From NCBI GenBank assembly GCA_965371855.1, contig CBDUZZ010000026.1, positions 1-59,848 of the forward strand: a stretch of DNA of 59,848 nt, read 5' to 3'. Below, piece by piece: positions 14,632 to 23,362 of the stretch (position 1 is the stretch's first letter; each line of letters opens with the position of its first letter). This DNA is from JAADEM01 sp965371855 (GTDB lineage: Bacteria; Bacteroidota; Bacteroidia; Bacteroidales; Marinilabiliaceae). The position numbers and the translations under genes are program-made. The notes below the pieces were generated by a model. That model saw nothing but the letters and a program-made list of their open reading frames with translations, ran no database searches and was not told where the DNA came from.

Positions 14632-17550
14632 ATGGCAGTTGGTAAAAGACTAAGTAAAGTAGCCCGTGAGTTTAATGTTGGAACATCCACCATTGTGGAT
14701 TTCCTGCATAAGAAGGGTTATGACATTGACACAAATCCAAATACGAAAATCAGTGATGAGTTGTATTCCTTATTGGATAAGGAATATAAAACTGACTCGA
14801 AAGTTCGTAAAGAGTCTGAAGAGTTGGATCATTATTTTTCCGGAAAACATAAAAATGAGACTATCTCTATTCAGGATACTCGACCAGACATTTCAGAAGA
14901 TGAAACATCTGTAGAAAGAAAAGAGAAGGAAACAACAGAGCTTATTGAAGATAGACCCAAAGCGGATCTTGATTTCAAAGTTGTTGGAAAAATTGATTTG
15001 GATGAGATAGTTCCAAAGAAAAAATTACCTGAAAAGAAGATTTCAAAAAAGGAAACTCCTAAGCCAATAACGGAAGAGAAAGCTCCTGCAGTTGAAGCTC
15101 CAAAGACTAAACAGGAGCCTACAAAAGAGGAGAAAAAACCGGATAGGAAAAAGGAGCCTGAACATATCCCGACAAAATCTGAAAAACTGGGCGAAGAGCT
15201 TAAAGTTGTTGGAAAAATTAATCTGGAGAAGCCCAAAAAAGTTAAGCCGGAAAAGAAACAGGTAAAAGATAAACAGGAGGTTAAGGAAGCAATTAAACCT
15301 TCTGCTGAAACGATTTCGAAACCGCCGGCAGTTAAAGATGTTGAACTAGAAGAAAAGATAAAAGAGGATATTTTTAAGCCCACAAAAACCACAAAACTCT
15401 CAGGACCAACTGTTGTAGGAAAAATCAATCTGCCCAAAGAACCGGTTAAGTCATCAGAATCGAAAGAAGAAAGAAAAAAACACAGGAAGAAAAGAAAGCG
15501 CATTCGTAAAGAGAAGATTGACATTACTGCCAAAACACAGCCAAACAACGTTACAGGAACGAAAAAACCACAACCGGGAGCGAAGAATGAGCCGCGAAAA
15601 AAGAAAATTGTTCAACATAAACTGAAGAAAAGACCTGTTCATAAAGAAGTTGCTGAGGAAGATGTTCAAAAGCAAATTAAGGATACTCTAGCCAGATTAA
15701 CAAAAAAAGGAAAATCAAAAGCATCCAAATACAGACGTGAAAAACGTGATGCTGTAAGTCAAAAACAAATAGCTGAAATAGAGAAACAGGATCAGGAGAA
15801 AAAAGTATTAAAAGTTACAGAGTTTGTTACTGCTAATGAATTAGCCAGCATGATGGATGTTCCCATTAATGAGGTAATTTCCACCTTTATGTCATTGGGA
15901 GTGTTTGTTTCAATAAATCAACGTTTGGATGCAGAAACGCTTTCTCTGGTTGCTGAAGAGTTTGGATATCAGGTTGAGTTTGTTGATGCTGCTGTTGTTG
16001 AGGCTATTGAAGAAGTGGAGGACAAAGAGGATGAACTGGAGGAGAGATCTCCCATTGTAACTATTATGGGCCATGTTGACCATGGTAAAACTTCGTTGCT
16101 TGACTTTATCCGTAGTTCAAATGTAATTGCAGGTGAGGCAGGTGGAATAACTCAGCACATTGGCGCTTACGGAGTACAACTGAAAAACGGTCGTTCTATA
16201 ACCTTCCTTGATACTCCCGGCCATGAAGCGTTTACTGCCATGCGTGCCAGGGGTGCTCAGGTTACTGATATTGTGATTGTAATTGTTGCAGCAGACGATA
16301 ATGTTATGCCTCAAACTAAAGAAGCTATCAACCATGCATCGGCTGCGGGTGTACCCATCATATTTGCAATTAATAAAATTGATAAAGAGGGAGCTAATCC
16401 TGATAAAATAAAAGAGGAATTGGCTAATATGAACTACCTAATCGAAGAATGGGGTGGTAAATATCAGGCACAAGAGATATCGGCAAAAACAGGCCTGAAT
16501 ATTGACATTCTTTTAGAGAAAGTGCTTCTTGAGTCGGACCTTCTGGAGTTAAAAGCTAATCCAAACAAACAGGCGACCGGAACAGTTATTGAATCTTCTC
16601 TCGACAAAGGACGAGGATATGTTGCAACCATGCTTATACGTAGTGGTAGTATGCGCGTTGGTGATATGCTTTTAGCAGGTTCCCATCACGGGCATATAAA
16701 AGCTATGTTCAACGAACGTAACCAGAAACTGGAGGTTGTCGGTCCAAGTGACCCTGTTATTGTTTTAGGATTGAACGGAGCACCACAGGCCGGTGAGAAA
16801 TTCAATGTGTTAAAGGATGAAAGGGAAGCGAAGGATATTGCTACAAAGCGCGAGCAATTGCAGCGCGAACAAGGAATGCGTGCTAAAAAGCATATTACCC
16901 TTGATGAAATAGGCCGACGCCTTGCTATTGGTAATTTCCAGGAATTGAATGTTGTGGTTAAAGGTGATGTTGACGGTTCTGTAGAGGCGTTGTCTGATTC
17001 TTTGATAAAACTTTCTACTGATGAAATTCAGATTAACGTTATTCATAAAGCGGTAGGAGCAATTACTGAAACAGACATTATGCTTGCTGCTGCTTCAAAT
17101 GCTATTGTAGTAGGATTCCAGGTGCGTCCATCTATGGCTGCACGTAAGATGGCAGAAAAGGAGGAGATTGACATTCGTCTTTACTCTATCATTTACGATG
17201 CTATAGAAGAACTTAAATCTGCGATGGAAGGGATGTTGTCACCGGAAGTGAAGGAACAGATAACTGCTTCTCTTGAAGTTCGTGAGGCATTTAAGATTAC
17301 TAAAGTGGGAACCATTGCCGGCTGTATGGTTAAAGAGGGTAAAATTAAACGTAACTCCAAAGTGCGTCTTATTCGTGATGGAATTGTGATATATACAGGA
17401 TTATTAGGGTCATTGAAACGATTTAAAGATGATGTAAAAGAAGTGGCTACAGGATATGAATGCGGTTTAAACATTGCAAATTTTAATGACATTAAAGTTG
17501 GTGATATAGTTGAATCATACGATGAAGTGGAAATATCAAGAACACTATAA
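14632..17550 (+). CDS. infB: translation initiation factor IF-2
   Basis: A 972-residue GTPase that positions initiator tRNA on the 30S subunit. The first about 390 residues are low-complexity and Lys/Glu/Pro-rich, with a small N-terminal helical motif (residues 1-50). A V-V-G-K-I-[DN]-L motif recurs at about residues 115-123, 190-198 and 259-267. The G domain begins near residue 475 with G-H-V-D-H-G-K-T (G480), then D-T-P-G-H-E-A-F and N-K-I-D, followed by the EF-Tu-like, IF2-specific and C-terminal tRNA-binding domains. It lies 67 bases after nusA, and a terminator follows. Confidence 0.96.
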   Translation: MAVGKRLSKVAREFNVGTSTIVDFLHKKGYDIDTNPNTKISDELYSLLDKEYKTDSKVRKESEELDHYFSGKHKNETISIQDTRPDISEDETSVERKEKETTELIEDRPKADLDFKVVGKIDLDEIVPKKKLPEKKISKKETPKPITEEKAPAVEAPKTKQEPTKEEKKPDRKKEPEHIPTKSEKLGEELKVVGKINLEKPKKVKPEKKQVKDKQEVKEAIKPSAETISKPPAVKDVELEEKIKEDIFKPTKTTKLSGPTVVGKINLPKEPVKSSESKEERKKHRKKRKRIRKEKIDITAKTQPNNVTGTKKPQPGAKNEPRKKKIVQHKLKKRPVHKEVAEEDVQKQIKDTLARLTKKGKSKASKYRREKRDAVSQKQIAEIEKQDQEKKVLKVTEFVTANELASMMDVPINEVISTFMSLGVFVSINQRLDAETLSLVAEEFGYQVEFVDAAVVEAIEEVEDKEDELEERSPIVTIMGHVDHGKTSLLDFIRSSNVIAGEAGGITQHIGAYGVQLKNGRSITFLDTPGHEAFTAMRARGAQVTDIVIVIVAADDNVMPQTKEAINHASAAGVPIIFAINKIDKEGANPDKIKEELANMNYLIEEWGGKYQAQEISAKTGLNIDILLEKVLLESDLLELKANPNKQATGTVIESSLDKGRGYVATMLIRSGSMRVGDMLLAGSHHGHIKAMFNERNQKLEVVGPSDPVIVLGLNGAPQAGEKFNVLKDEREAKDIATKREQLQREQGMRAKKHITLDEIGRRLAIGNFQELNVVVKGDVDGSVEALSDSLIKLSTDEIQINVIHKAVGAITETDIMLAAASNAIVVGFQVRPSMAARKMAEKEEIDIRLYSIIYDAIEELKSAMEGMLSPEVKEQITASLEVREAFKITKVGTIAGCMVKEGKIKRNSKVRLIRDGIVIYTGLLGSLKRFKDDVKEVATGYECGLNIANFNDIKVGDIVESYDEVEISRTL

Positions 17551-17574
17551 TTCGTTTTTTTTTATAAGATATAG

Positions 17575-17607
17575 AAAAATCGACTCTACATGGGTCGATT
17601 TTTTTTG
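17575..17607 (+). terminator. intrinsic terminator of rimP-nusA-infB
   Basis: Stem AAAAATCGACTC paired with GGGTCGATTTTT (G-T pairs at the tip) around a short loop, running into a T8 tract. It lies 25 bases after the infB stop. Confidence 0.8.
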
Positions 17608-17679
17608 TTTAAAAGAATTTTTGTTATTGTTTTGTAATAAGTATGGAGAAATAAGAAAAGTAAATAGAAATTGTTTAAA

Positions 17680-18864
17680 ATGAGGTCTGATAATTTTAGT
17701 TTAGTTGTTGTTAATAATAAAAACCTTATCAAGGAATTTTTGAATTTCCCTGCTACCATTTATGTAAGTGATAAGAATTGGGTCAGGCCTTTGGATGATG
17801 AGATTGAGAAGATGTTTGACCGATCAAAAAACAAACTGTTCAAGACCGGAGCTGCTGTTCGCTGGCTTTTGTATGATGCTGCCGGCAAGGTAGTAGGTCG
17901 GATGGCTGCTTTCTTTGATAAACGAACAGCTGCAAGGCATGATCAGTCCACTGGAGGGATTGGTTTTTTTGATTGTATAAATAGCAAAGAAGCAGCCCAT
18001 ACTCTTTTTGATGCAGGTAAGCAATGGCTTCAACAGAAAGGGATGGAAGCCATGGATGGCCCGGTAAATTTTGGCGACAGAAATAATTTCTGGGGCTGTC
18101 TCGCCGATGGATTTTATGAGCCGGTATTTAATATGCCTTACAATCATTCCTATTACAACGAGCTTTTTGAAAGCTACGGCTTTAAAAATTATTTTAATCA
18201 GCATACCTTTAGTATTGATGTCCAAACGGGAGTCCAGTCGCCTGTTCTAAGGCTTAAGGGAGAGCGCCTTCTAAAAAACAGAGATTATCATTTTGAGATA
18301 TTTGAACGGAAAAAAAGTGAAAAGATTGCTGAAGATTTTAAAATAATATACAATAAAGCATGGGCACGTTTCCCGGGTGTTAATAAAATGCGCTTACCAC
18401 ACGTAAAGGCCTTGTTCAATTCAATAAAAGCTATAATGGATAATCGTGCTTTTGTTTTAGGATATCATAAAGATGAACCAATTGCTTTTTATATTATGGT
18501 ACCTGACTTAAATCAGTTAATTTATGATTTTAACGGTAAGATGAATCTGCTAAATAAGATGAAATTGCTTTACCGATTAAAGGTGCTGAAAAATTGTACG
18601 CGGTTAATTGGTTTAATATTTGGCGTTATACCCGAGTATCAGGGAAAGGGCGTTGAGTCTGCTATCCTATTGCGTTTTGAAAAAGAGATTGCTAAAGAAA
18701 AATTTACATATACAGACCTTGAGATGAACTGGATAGGTGATTTTAACCCTGTAATGATGAAATTTGTGGAGCAAATAGGCGGTAAAATATACAAAACTCA
18801 TATTACCTATCGTTATCTTTTTGATCGGTCAAAAGAGTTTGTCAGAGCCCGTAAGTCATTTTAA
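17680..18864 (+). CDS. GNAT-fold acetyltransferase-like protein
   Basis: About 394 residues from the ATG at 17680 (a TTG three codons upstream is less likely). The N-terminal half has the pattern of bacterial YghO-like proteins: W-V-R-P-L near residue 35, then M-D-G-P-V-N-F-G-D-R-N-N-F-W-G near 125-140, then M-P-Y-N-H-S-Y-Y. The C-terminal half resembles a GNAT domain with an acetyl-CoA loop Q-G-K-G-V-E-S near residue 325. Two GNAT-like halves in one chain are typical of this group. The acceptor is unknown. It stands between infB and an RND exporter, with gaps on both sides, so it may be its own unit. Confidence 0.7.
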   Translation: MRSDNFSLVVVNNKNLIKEFLNFPATIYVSDKNWVRPLDDEIEKMFDRSKNKLFKTGAAVRWLLYDAAGKVVGRMAAFFDKRTAARHDQSTGGIGFFDCINSKEAAHTLFDAGKQWLQQKGMEAMDGPVNFGDRNNFWGCLADGFYEPVFNMPYNHSYYNELFESYGFKNYFNQHTFSIDVQTGVQSPVLRLKGERLLKNRDYHFEIFERKKSEKIAEDFKIIYNKAWARFPGVNKMRLPHVKALFNSIKAIMDNRAFVLGYHKDEPIAFYIMVPDLNQLIYDFNGKMNLLNKMKLLYRLKVLKNCTRLIGLIFGVIPEYQGKGVESAILLRFEKEIAKEKFTYTDLEMNWIGDFNPVMMKFVEQIGGKIYKTHITYRYLFDRSKEFVRARKSF

Positions 18865-18998
18865 TTTTAGATAACTCTGTGATGTGTACAAATTTTGCGA
18901 ATATTATTGCGGCGTAATAATTTATTCTATTACAATCTTTGATTAAATTTGAAGATAATTATTGAAAAAGAGTCCAAATTCTTATAATACAAATCTAA

Positions 18999-21263
18999 AT
19001 GGGAATTTTGTCTGAAAAAGTTGTTAAATACAGGTGGTTTATCCTGATTGTTGTTTTTTTAATAACAGCTTTTTTCGGGTATGAACTTCAGTTTACAACG
19101 GTAGACTCAAATCTAATAAACTCTTTGCCTAAGGATGATCCTGTAGTGAGACTCATAAATGAAGTGGGGGAAGATTTTGGTGGTAATGAAATGGGGTTAA
19201 TTATTTTGGAGGCTGATAATGTTTTAATGCCCGAAGTCCTGAATGATATTCAACAGGTCACAGACTCACTTTATGAAACTGACGGAATACTTAGCGTAAC
19301 AAGTCTTGTCAACATGATGACAATAAATGTTGATGGTGATGATTTTGAAGTTGACAATTTGATTAATGACAATAACAGACCAACAAATATCAGGCAGGCT
19401 GAAGAATTAAAAAAGGTTATTACATCTAATAAAATAGTTGCCGGTAGTATTATCTCTGAAGACGCAACAGCTACATTAATAATTTATACCATAGAGGATG
19501 GTGCGAATGTAGATTCTGTTTCAACTGTGGTTATGGATAAGATCAATAGTATGAAATTGGATACTAAATACTATTTTGCAGGTGCTCCTTTTTTAGGAAA
19601 ATATGTTGATAATATAGTTTCTAATGATCTAATAACTCTTATTCCGATTGCGTTTCTTGTAATGGCATTTGTGTTATATCTGAGTTTTCATTCCATCAGA
19701 GGAATTGTAATTCCAATTTTTACCGCCGGACTTGCCATCATATGGGCTCTCGGTGTTTTTACTTTGGCAGGTTTTAAGTTATCAATGGTGTCCAATAATG
19801 TGCCTATAATAATACTGGCTGTAGGAAGTGCTTATGCAATTCATGTTTTAAACAGAGTTAACCAGAGTGATGTTAAGGAGCATAAATCCAAAATTTCAAA
19901 GGCATTTTTATTTATGATTGTTCCGGTTAGTTTAACAGCTCTTACTACAATGGTTGGTTTTATGTCGTTTGTCTTCGGGGCCTACCTGTCGATGATTCGG
20001 GATTTTGGTATTTTGGCAGCTTTAGGAACTTTCTTTTCTGCTCTGTTGGCTTTGAGTTTTGTGCCGGCAATGCTTGCCGTGCTTCCTGCTTCAAGCAAGA
20101 AAGAGGCAAAACGGAGAATGAAAGGACATAAATCTAAAATGAAAAAGTATCTATTATTGCCATTGAGTAAATTGGTTATTAACCATAGTGGCAGGGTAAT
20201 AATAGTGTGGAGCTTACTTTTTGTTGTTAGTATCTTTGGCATTTTCATATTGAAGCGCAGTGTGTCTGCTACAGGGTATTTTAAATCAGATCATCCGTAT
20301 AGTATTGCTGAAAATATCATGTCAGAAAAACTGGGTGGCTCAAAACCTGTTTTTGTTGTTTTTGAAGGAAATATGCAAAGCCCTGAAGTATTGAATAGCA
20401 TGCTTGAAACAGCAGAGTATATGAAACAAAGTTCCTATATATCAAGTACTCAGTCGGTGGCTGATGTGGTGGCTATGCTTAATGGAGCATTGGGAGGAGA
20501 GACTAAAATTCCGGATACTGAAGCTATGATTGGCCAGTTATGGTTTATTCTTGGTCAGCAGGAAAGTATGAACCGCCTTGTTACACCGGAATTGGATAAA
20601 GGAATAATTATTGGAAAGTATATTGATGATGGAAGCAACGATATTAAGGATTTTAACAGACTTATGCAGTCATATTTTGAAGAGCATAAATCAGATAACT
20701 ATTCAGTTCAGATAACAGGAATGCCGTTTGTAAATGCACAGTTGGATAAAAGTCTTTTATATAGTCAGGTATTCAGCCTTATTATTGCAATAATATTTAT
20801 TGTGGCTATTGTAAGTGTTATGTTCAAATCATTGATAAAAGGTGTAATTGCAAGTGCTCCTATTGTTGTTACAATAGGAATAATGTATGGCATAATGGGG
20901 CTTACCGGCATCCCGCTTAATATCGTTACTGTTTTGGTAGCAAGTATTGCAATAGGGATAGGCATTGATTATTCCATTCATTTTATTTCACATTTTAATC
21001 ATTCGGTGAGAAGACTGAATTCTGTTCATGCAGCAATTGAGGAGACAATAGTAGTTAGTGGCAGGGCTATTATGATTAATTTCATTTCGGTGTCAGCAGG
21101 GTTTTTAGTATTAATTTTTTCCAATCTTGTTGCAATGGTATACTTTGGAATTCTTATTGCGCTAAGCATGTTGGGGTCAAGTATGGGAGCCCTAACTTTG
21201 CTTCCTGCAATTATTTTACAGGAAAATAATAAACAAAAAAAAGCAATAAGCGATGAAGACTAA
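18999..21263 (+). CDS. RND/MMPL family transporter
   Basis: A 754-residue inner-membrane protein with the RND duplicated layout: a first membrane helix (about residues 13-28), a periplasmic loop of about 170 residues, a block of five to six helices (about 205-360), a short cytoplasmic link, one helix (about 397-417), a second periplasmic loop, and a final five-helix block (about 590-740). The V-D-S-N-L-I near residue 37 and G-I-G-I-D-Y-S-I-H-F near residue 650 are typical of the hydrophobe/patched-like MMPL group. Its stop overlaps the start of a LolA-like periplasmic protein by 11 bases. That pairing suggests export of a lipid or lipid-linked compound across the periplasm. Confidence 0.87.
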   Translation: MGILSEKVVKYRWFILIVVFLITAFFGYELQFTTVDSNLINSLPKDDPVVRLINEVGEDFGGNEMGLIILEADNVLMPEVLNDIQQVTDSLYETDGILSVTSLVNMMTINVDGDDFEVDNLINDNNRPTNIRQAEELKKVITSNKIVAGSIISEDATATLIIYTIEDGANVDSVSTVVMDKINSMKLDTKYYFAGAPFLGKYVDNIVSNDLITLIPIAFLVMAFVLYLSFHSIRGIVIPIFTAGLAIIWALGVFTLAGFKLSMVSNNVPIIILAVGSAYAIHVLNRVNQSDVKEHKSKISKAFLFMIVPVSLTALTTMVGFMSFVFGAYLSMIRDFGILAALGTFFSALLALSFVPAMLAVLPASSKKEAKRRMKGHKSKMKKYLLLPLSKLVINHSGRVIIVWSLLFVVSIFGIFILKRSVSATGYFKSDHPYSIAENIMSEKLGGSKPVFVVFEGNMQSPEVLNSMLETAEYMKQSSYISSTQSVADVVAMLNGALGGETKIPDTEAMIGQLWFILGQQESMNRLVTPELDKGIIIGKYIDDGSNDIKDFNRLMQSYFEEHKSDNYSVQITGMPFVNAQLDKSLLYSQVFSLIIAIIFIVAIVSVMFKSLIKGVIASAPIVVTIGIMYGIMGLTGIPLNIVTVLVASIAIGIGIDYSIHFISHFNHSVRRLNSVHAAIEETIVVSGRAIMINFISVSAGFLVLIFSNLVAMVYFGILIALSMLGSSMGALTLLPAIILQENNKQKKAISDED

Positions 21264-21993
21264 TATCATACTCTTGTTTCTGATAATATTTTCTGTAATT
21301 GCCGGCAGTGTAAAAGCACAGGAAGATCCAACTGAAATATTGTCAAAAATGGATCAAATTATATTAGCTGTAGAAGATAAGGTTGCGGATGTTGAGATGG
21401 AGATGACAAATTTGAATAGCGGTAAAGGGAATGTGAAAAAAGCACTTTTAATGCAAAAGGGTGCAGACAGGAAAATTTTCAGATATACTTATCCTGAATC
21501 GGACAGAGGAATTGCTACTTTGACTTTATCCGGAGAGGTGTATCTCTATCTGCCAATGCTAAAAAAACCTAAAAAGATAACCAATCTGGCTCAAGGTAAT
21601 ACATTTAACAAATCTGATTTCTCATTGGAAGATGCTGCTTTTATACCCTATTCTGAAAAATTCATTCCAAAATGGCTTGAGCCGATTGCAACATCATATG
21701 TGTTGGATTTGAATCCTAAAAGTGGCGGCATATCATATAGCCATTTGATTGTAACTGTTAATAAAAAATATTTTTACCCTGAAAAGATTGAGTATTTTGA
21801 TAAAAAAGGTAAAAGGGTAAAAGAAGCTATTTATAAGTATAAAAAAATTAATAATTACTGGATTGCTGATGTGGTGACCATGACAGATTTGAAAAAGAAT
21901 CATAAGACAAGGATTACTATGTCAAATGTTAAACTCAATCAGGGACTTAAAGATGATGATTTTACTGTTGATAAGTTAGCGCAACCCAAGTAA
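21253..21993 (+). CDS. outer membrane lipoprotein-sorting (LolA-like) protein
   Basis: A 246-residue secreted protein. Residues 1-22 form a signal peptide ending near V-K-A-Q. The rest has the strand-rich pattern of LolA/LolB-fold proteins of the outer-membrane lipoprotein-sorting group: a K-A-L-L-M-Q-K stretch, Y-L-Y-L-P-M-L-K-K-P-K-K-I near residue 95, F-S-L-E-D near residue 120, then Y-P-E-K-I-E-Y-F-D. It overlaps the RND gene by 11 bases, so the two are translationally coupled. Such pairs occur in lipid and hopanoid transport. It probably carries hydrophobic cargo from the RND pump through the periplasm; the cargo is not known. Confidence 0.78.
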   Translation: MKTNIILLFLIIFSVIAGSVKAQEDPTEILSKMDQIILAVEDKVADVEMEMTNLNSGKGNVKKALLMQKGADRKIFRYTYPESDRGIATLTLSGEVYLYLPMLKKPKKITNLAQGNTFNKSDFSLEDAAFIPYSEKFIPKWLEPIATSYVLDLNPKSGGISYSHLIVTVNKKYFYPEKIEYFDKKGKRVKEAIYKYKKINNYWIADVVTMTDLKKNHKTRITMSNVKLNQGLKDDDFTVDKLAQPK

Positions 21994-22200
21994 TAAATTT
22001 ATAGATTATTCAAATCTTAGAGATTTTAAATTAATTGTATTTGTATTATCTTTGAATCTTGAACTCCGGCATTGTCTTTTGTTCAGGCATAGATGCATCA
22101 GAAAAGAGTTCTGTTTTTTGGCCCCAATTTATTATCTGACAGATAAATAAACAGTTACAATAATCTGATCAATTAGTTTACATTTAGAATTGTAATTAAG

Positions 22201-23190
22201 ATGAGTGAATTCAGAACAGTTGTACATATACCGGTTGCTACCGGTAAGATATCTTATAATTCGTCCATCCTGTTTTTTGGTTCCTGTTTTTCTGAGAATA
22301 TTGGAGAACGTTTTGTTGAAAGACGATTTAATGCAACGATAAATCCGTTTGGGATATTATACAATCCGGCTTCGGTAAAACAGAGCCTTGATATTTTGAT
22401 GGATAAGAGAATGTTTGATGATAGTATGCTGTTTGAATATAAGGGATTGTGGCATAGCTTTTACCATCATAGCCGTTTCTCTTCTGTTGATAAGAATGAG
22501 GTTATAACAAATGTAAATGAACAAATTGTTGCCGGGTATGAGAGGTTGGCTGATGCAGAATTTCTTTTTATAACCTTTGGAACATCATGGGTTTATGAAC
22601 ACTCAGAGGATAAGTTGGTTGTTGCAAATTGTCATAAATTATCTTCTTCAAACTTCAGCCGTTACCGGTTAACAGTTGAGGAAATTGTTGATAGTTATAA
22701 TGAATTGGTTGGACGCTTAAAAAAGTTTAATCCTGGTTTAAAGATTATTTTTACGGTAAGCCCTGTTCGTCACTGGAAAGATGGGGCACACGGAAACCAA
22801 CTGAGCAAATCGGTTCTGTTTCTTGCCATCGATTCACTCGTAAAGAGATATAGTTATGTTGAGTATTTTCCTGCTTATGAATTGGTAATAGATGATTTGC
22901 GTGACTATCGTTTTTATGACGAAGATATGTTGCATCCGAATAGCCAGGCTGTAGAGTATATTTGGAAAAGACTTACGGAAGTTTATTTCAATGATAAAGC
23001 AAGTGACTTTGAAAAAGTTATAGAAAAAGTGCTGAGGGCAAGAAAGCATAGACCATTTAATCCTGCTACGGAAGAGTATAAAAAATTTGCTAAAGGTGAG
23101 GTTGTCAAACTTGAAAAAATCTTAAAAGATTATCCGGGGGTTGATTTGAAACGTGACCTTGATTTTTTTGGAGATATTGCCAGGTCATAA
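22201..23190 (+). CDS. GSCFA domain protein
   Basis: A 329-residue protein with the GSCFA hallmark G-S-C-F-S-E-N-I-G near residues 29-37, then N-P-F-G-I-L-Y-N-P near residues 52-60, T-F-G-T-S-W-V-Y near 121-128, and V-S-P-V-R-H near 180-185. The His late in the chain (D-M-L-H-P-N-S, near residue 245) completes an SGNH/GDSL-like Ser/Asp/His set, so an esterase or acyl-hydrolase is plausible, but no substrate is established. No neighbour shares its strand closely: 207 bases of AT-rich sequence precede it, with a TATCTTTG at 22047-22054 that could be a -7 element. Confidence 0.85.
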   Translation: MSEFRTVVHIPVATGKISYNSSILFFGSCFSENIGERFVERRFNATINPFGILYNPASVKQSLDILMDKRMFDDSMLFEYKGLWHSFYHHSRFSSVDKNEVITNVNEQIVAGYERLADAEFLFITFGTSWVYEHSEDKLVVANCHKLSSSNFSRYRLTVEEIVDSYNELVGRLKKFNPGLKIIFTVSPVRHWKDGAHGNQLSKSVLFLAIDSLVKRYSYVEYFPAYELVIDDLRDYRFYDEDMLHPNSQAVEYIWKRLTEVYFNDKASDFEKVIEKVLRARKHRPFNPATEEYKKFAKGEVVKLEKILKDYPGVDLKRDLDFFGDIARS

Positions 23191-23362
23191 TTCTTGTTAA
23201 ATCATAATTCATTTTCTTGATATGCCGTTCTGTTTGATAATAAAAGATGGAAATATCTTGTTTTAAAGAGATTATTTTCATAACTTTAGTTGAATAAATT
23301 TTAAAAGTATTTTTGTAGATTGTTGCTAAAACTATTATAACTTGTTGATAAATTCTCATCTT

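Noticed and set aside
14871..15548. 225-codon Ser/Phe-rich frame antisense to infB
   Set aside because: It is the mirror of the Lys/Glu-rich arm of IF-2; its odd composition follows directly from the sense codons.
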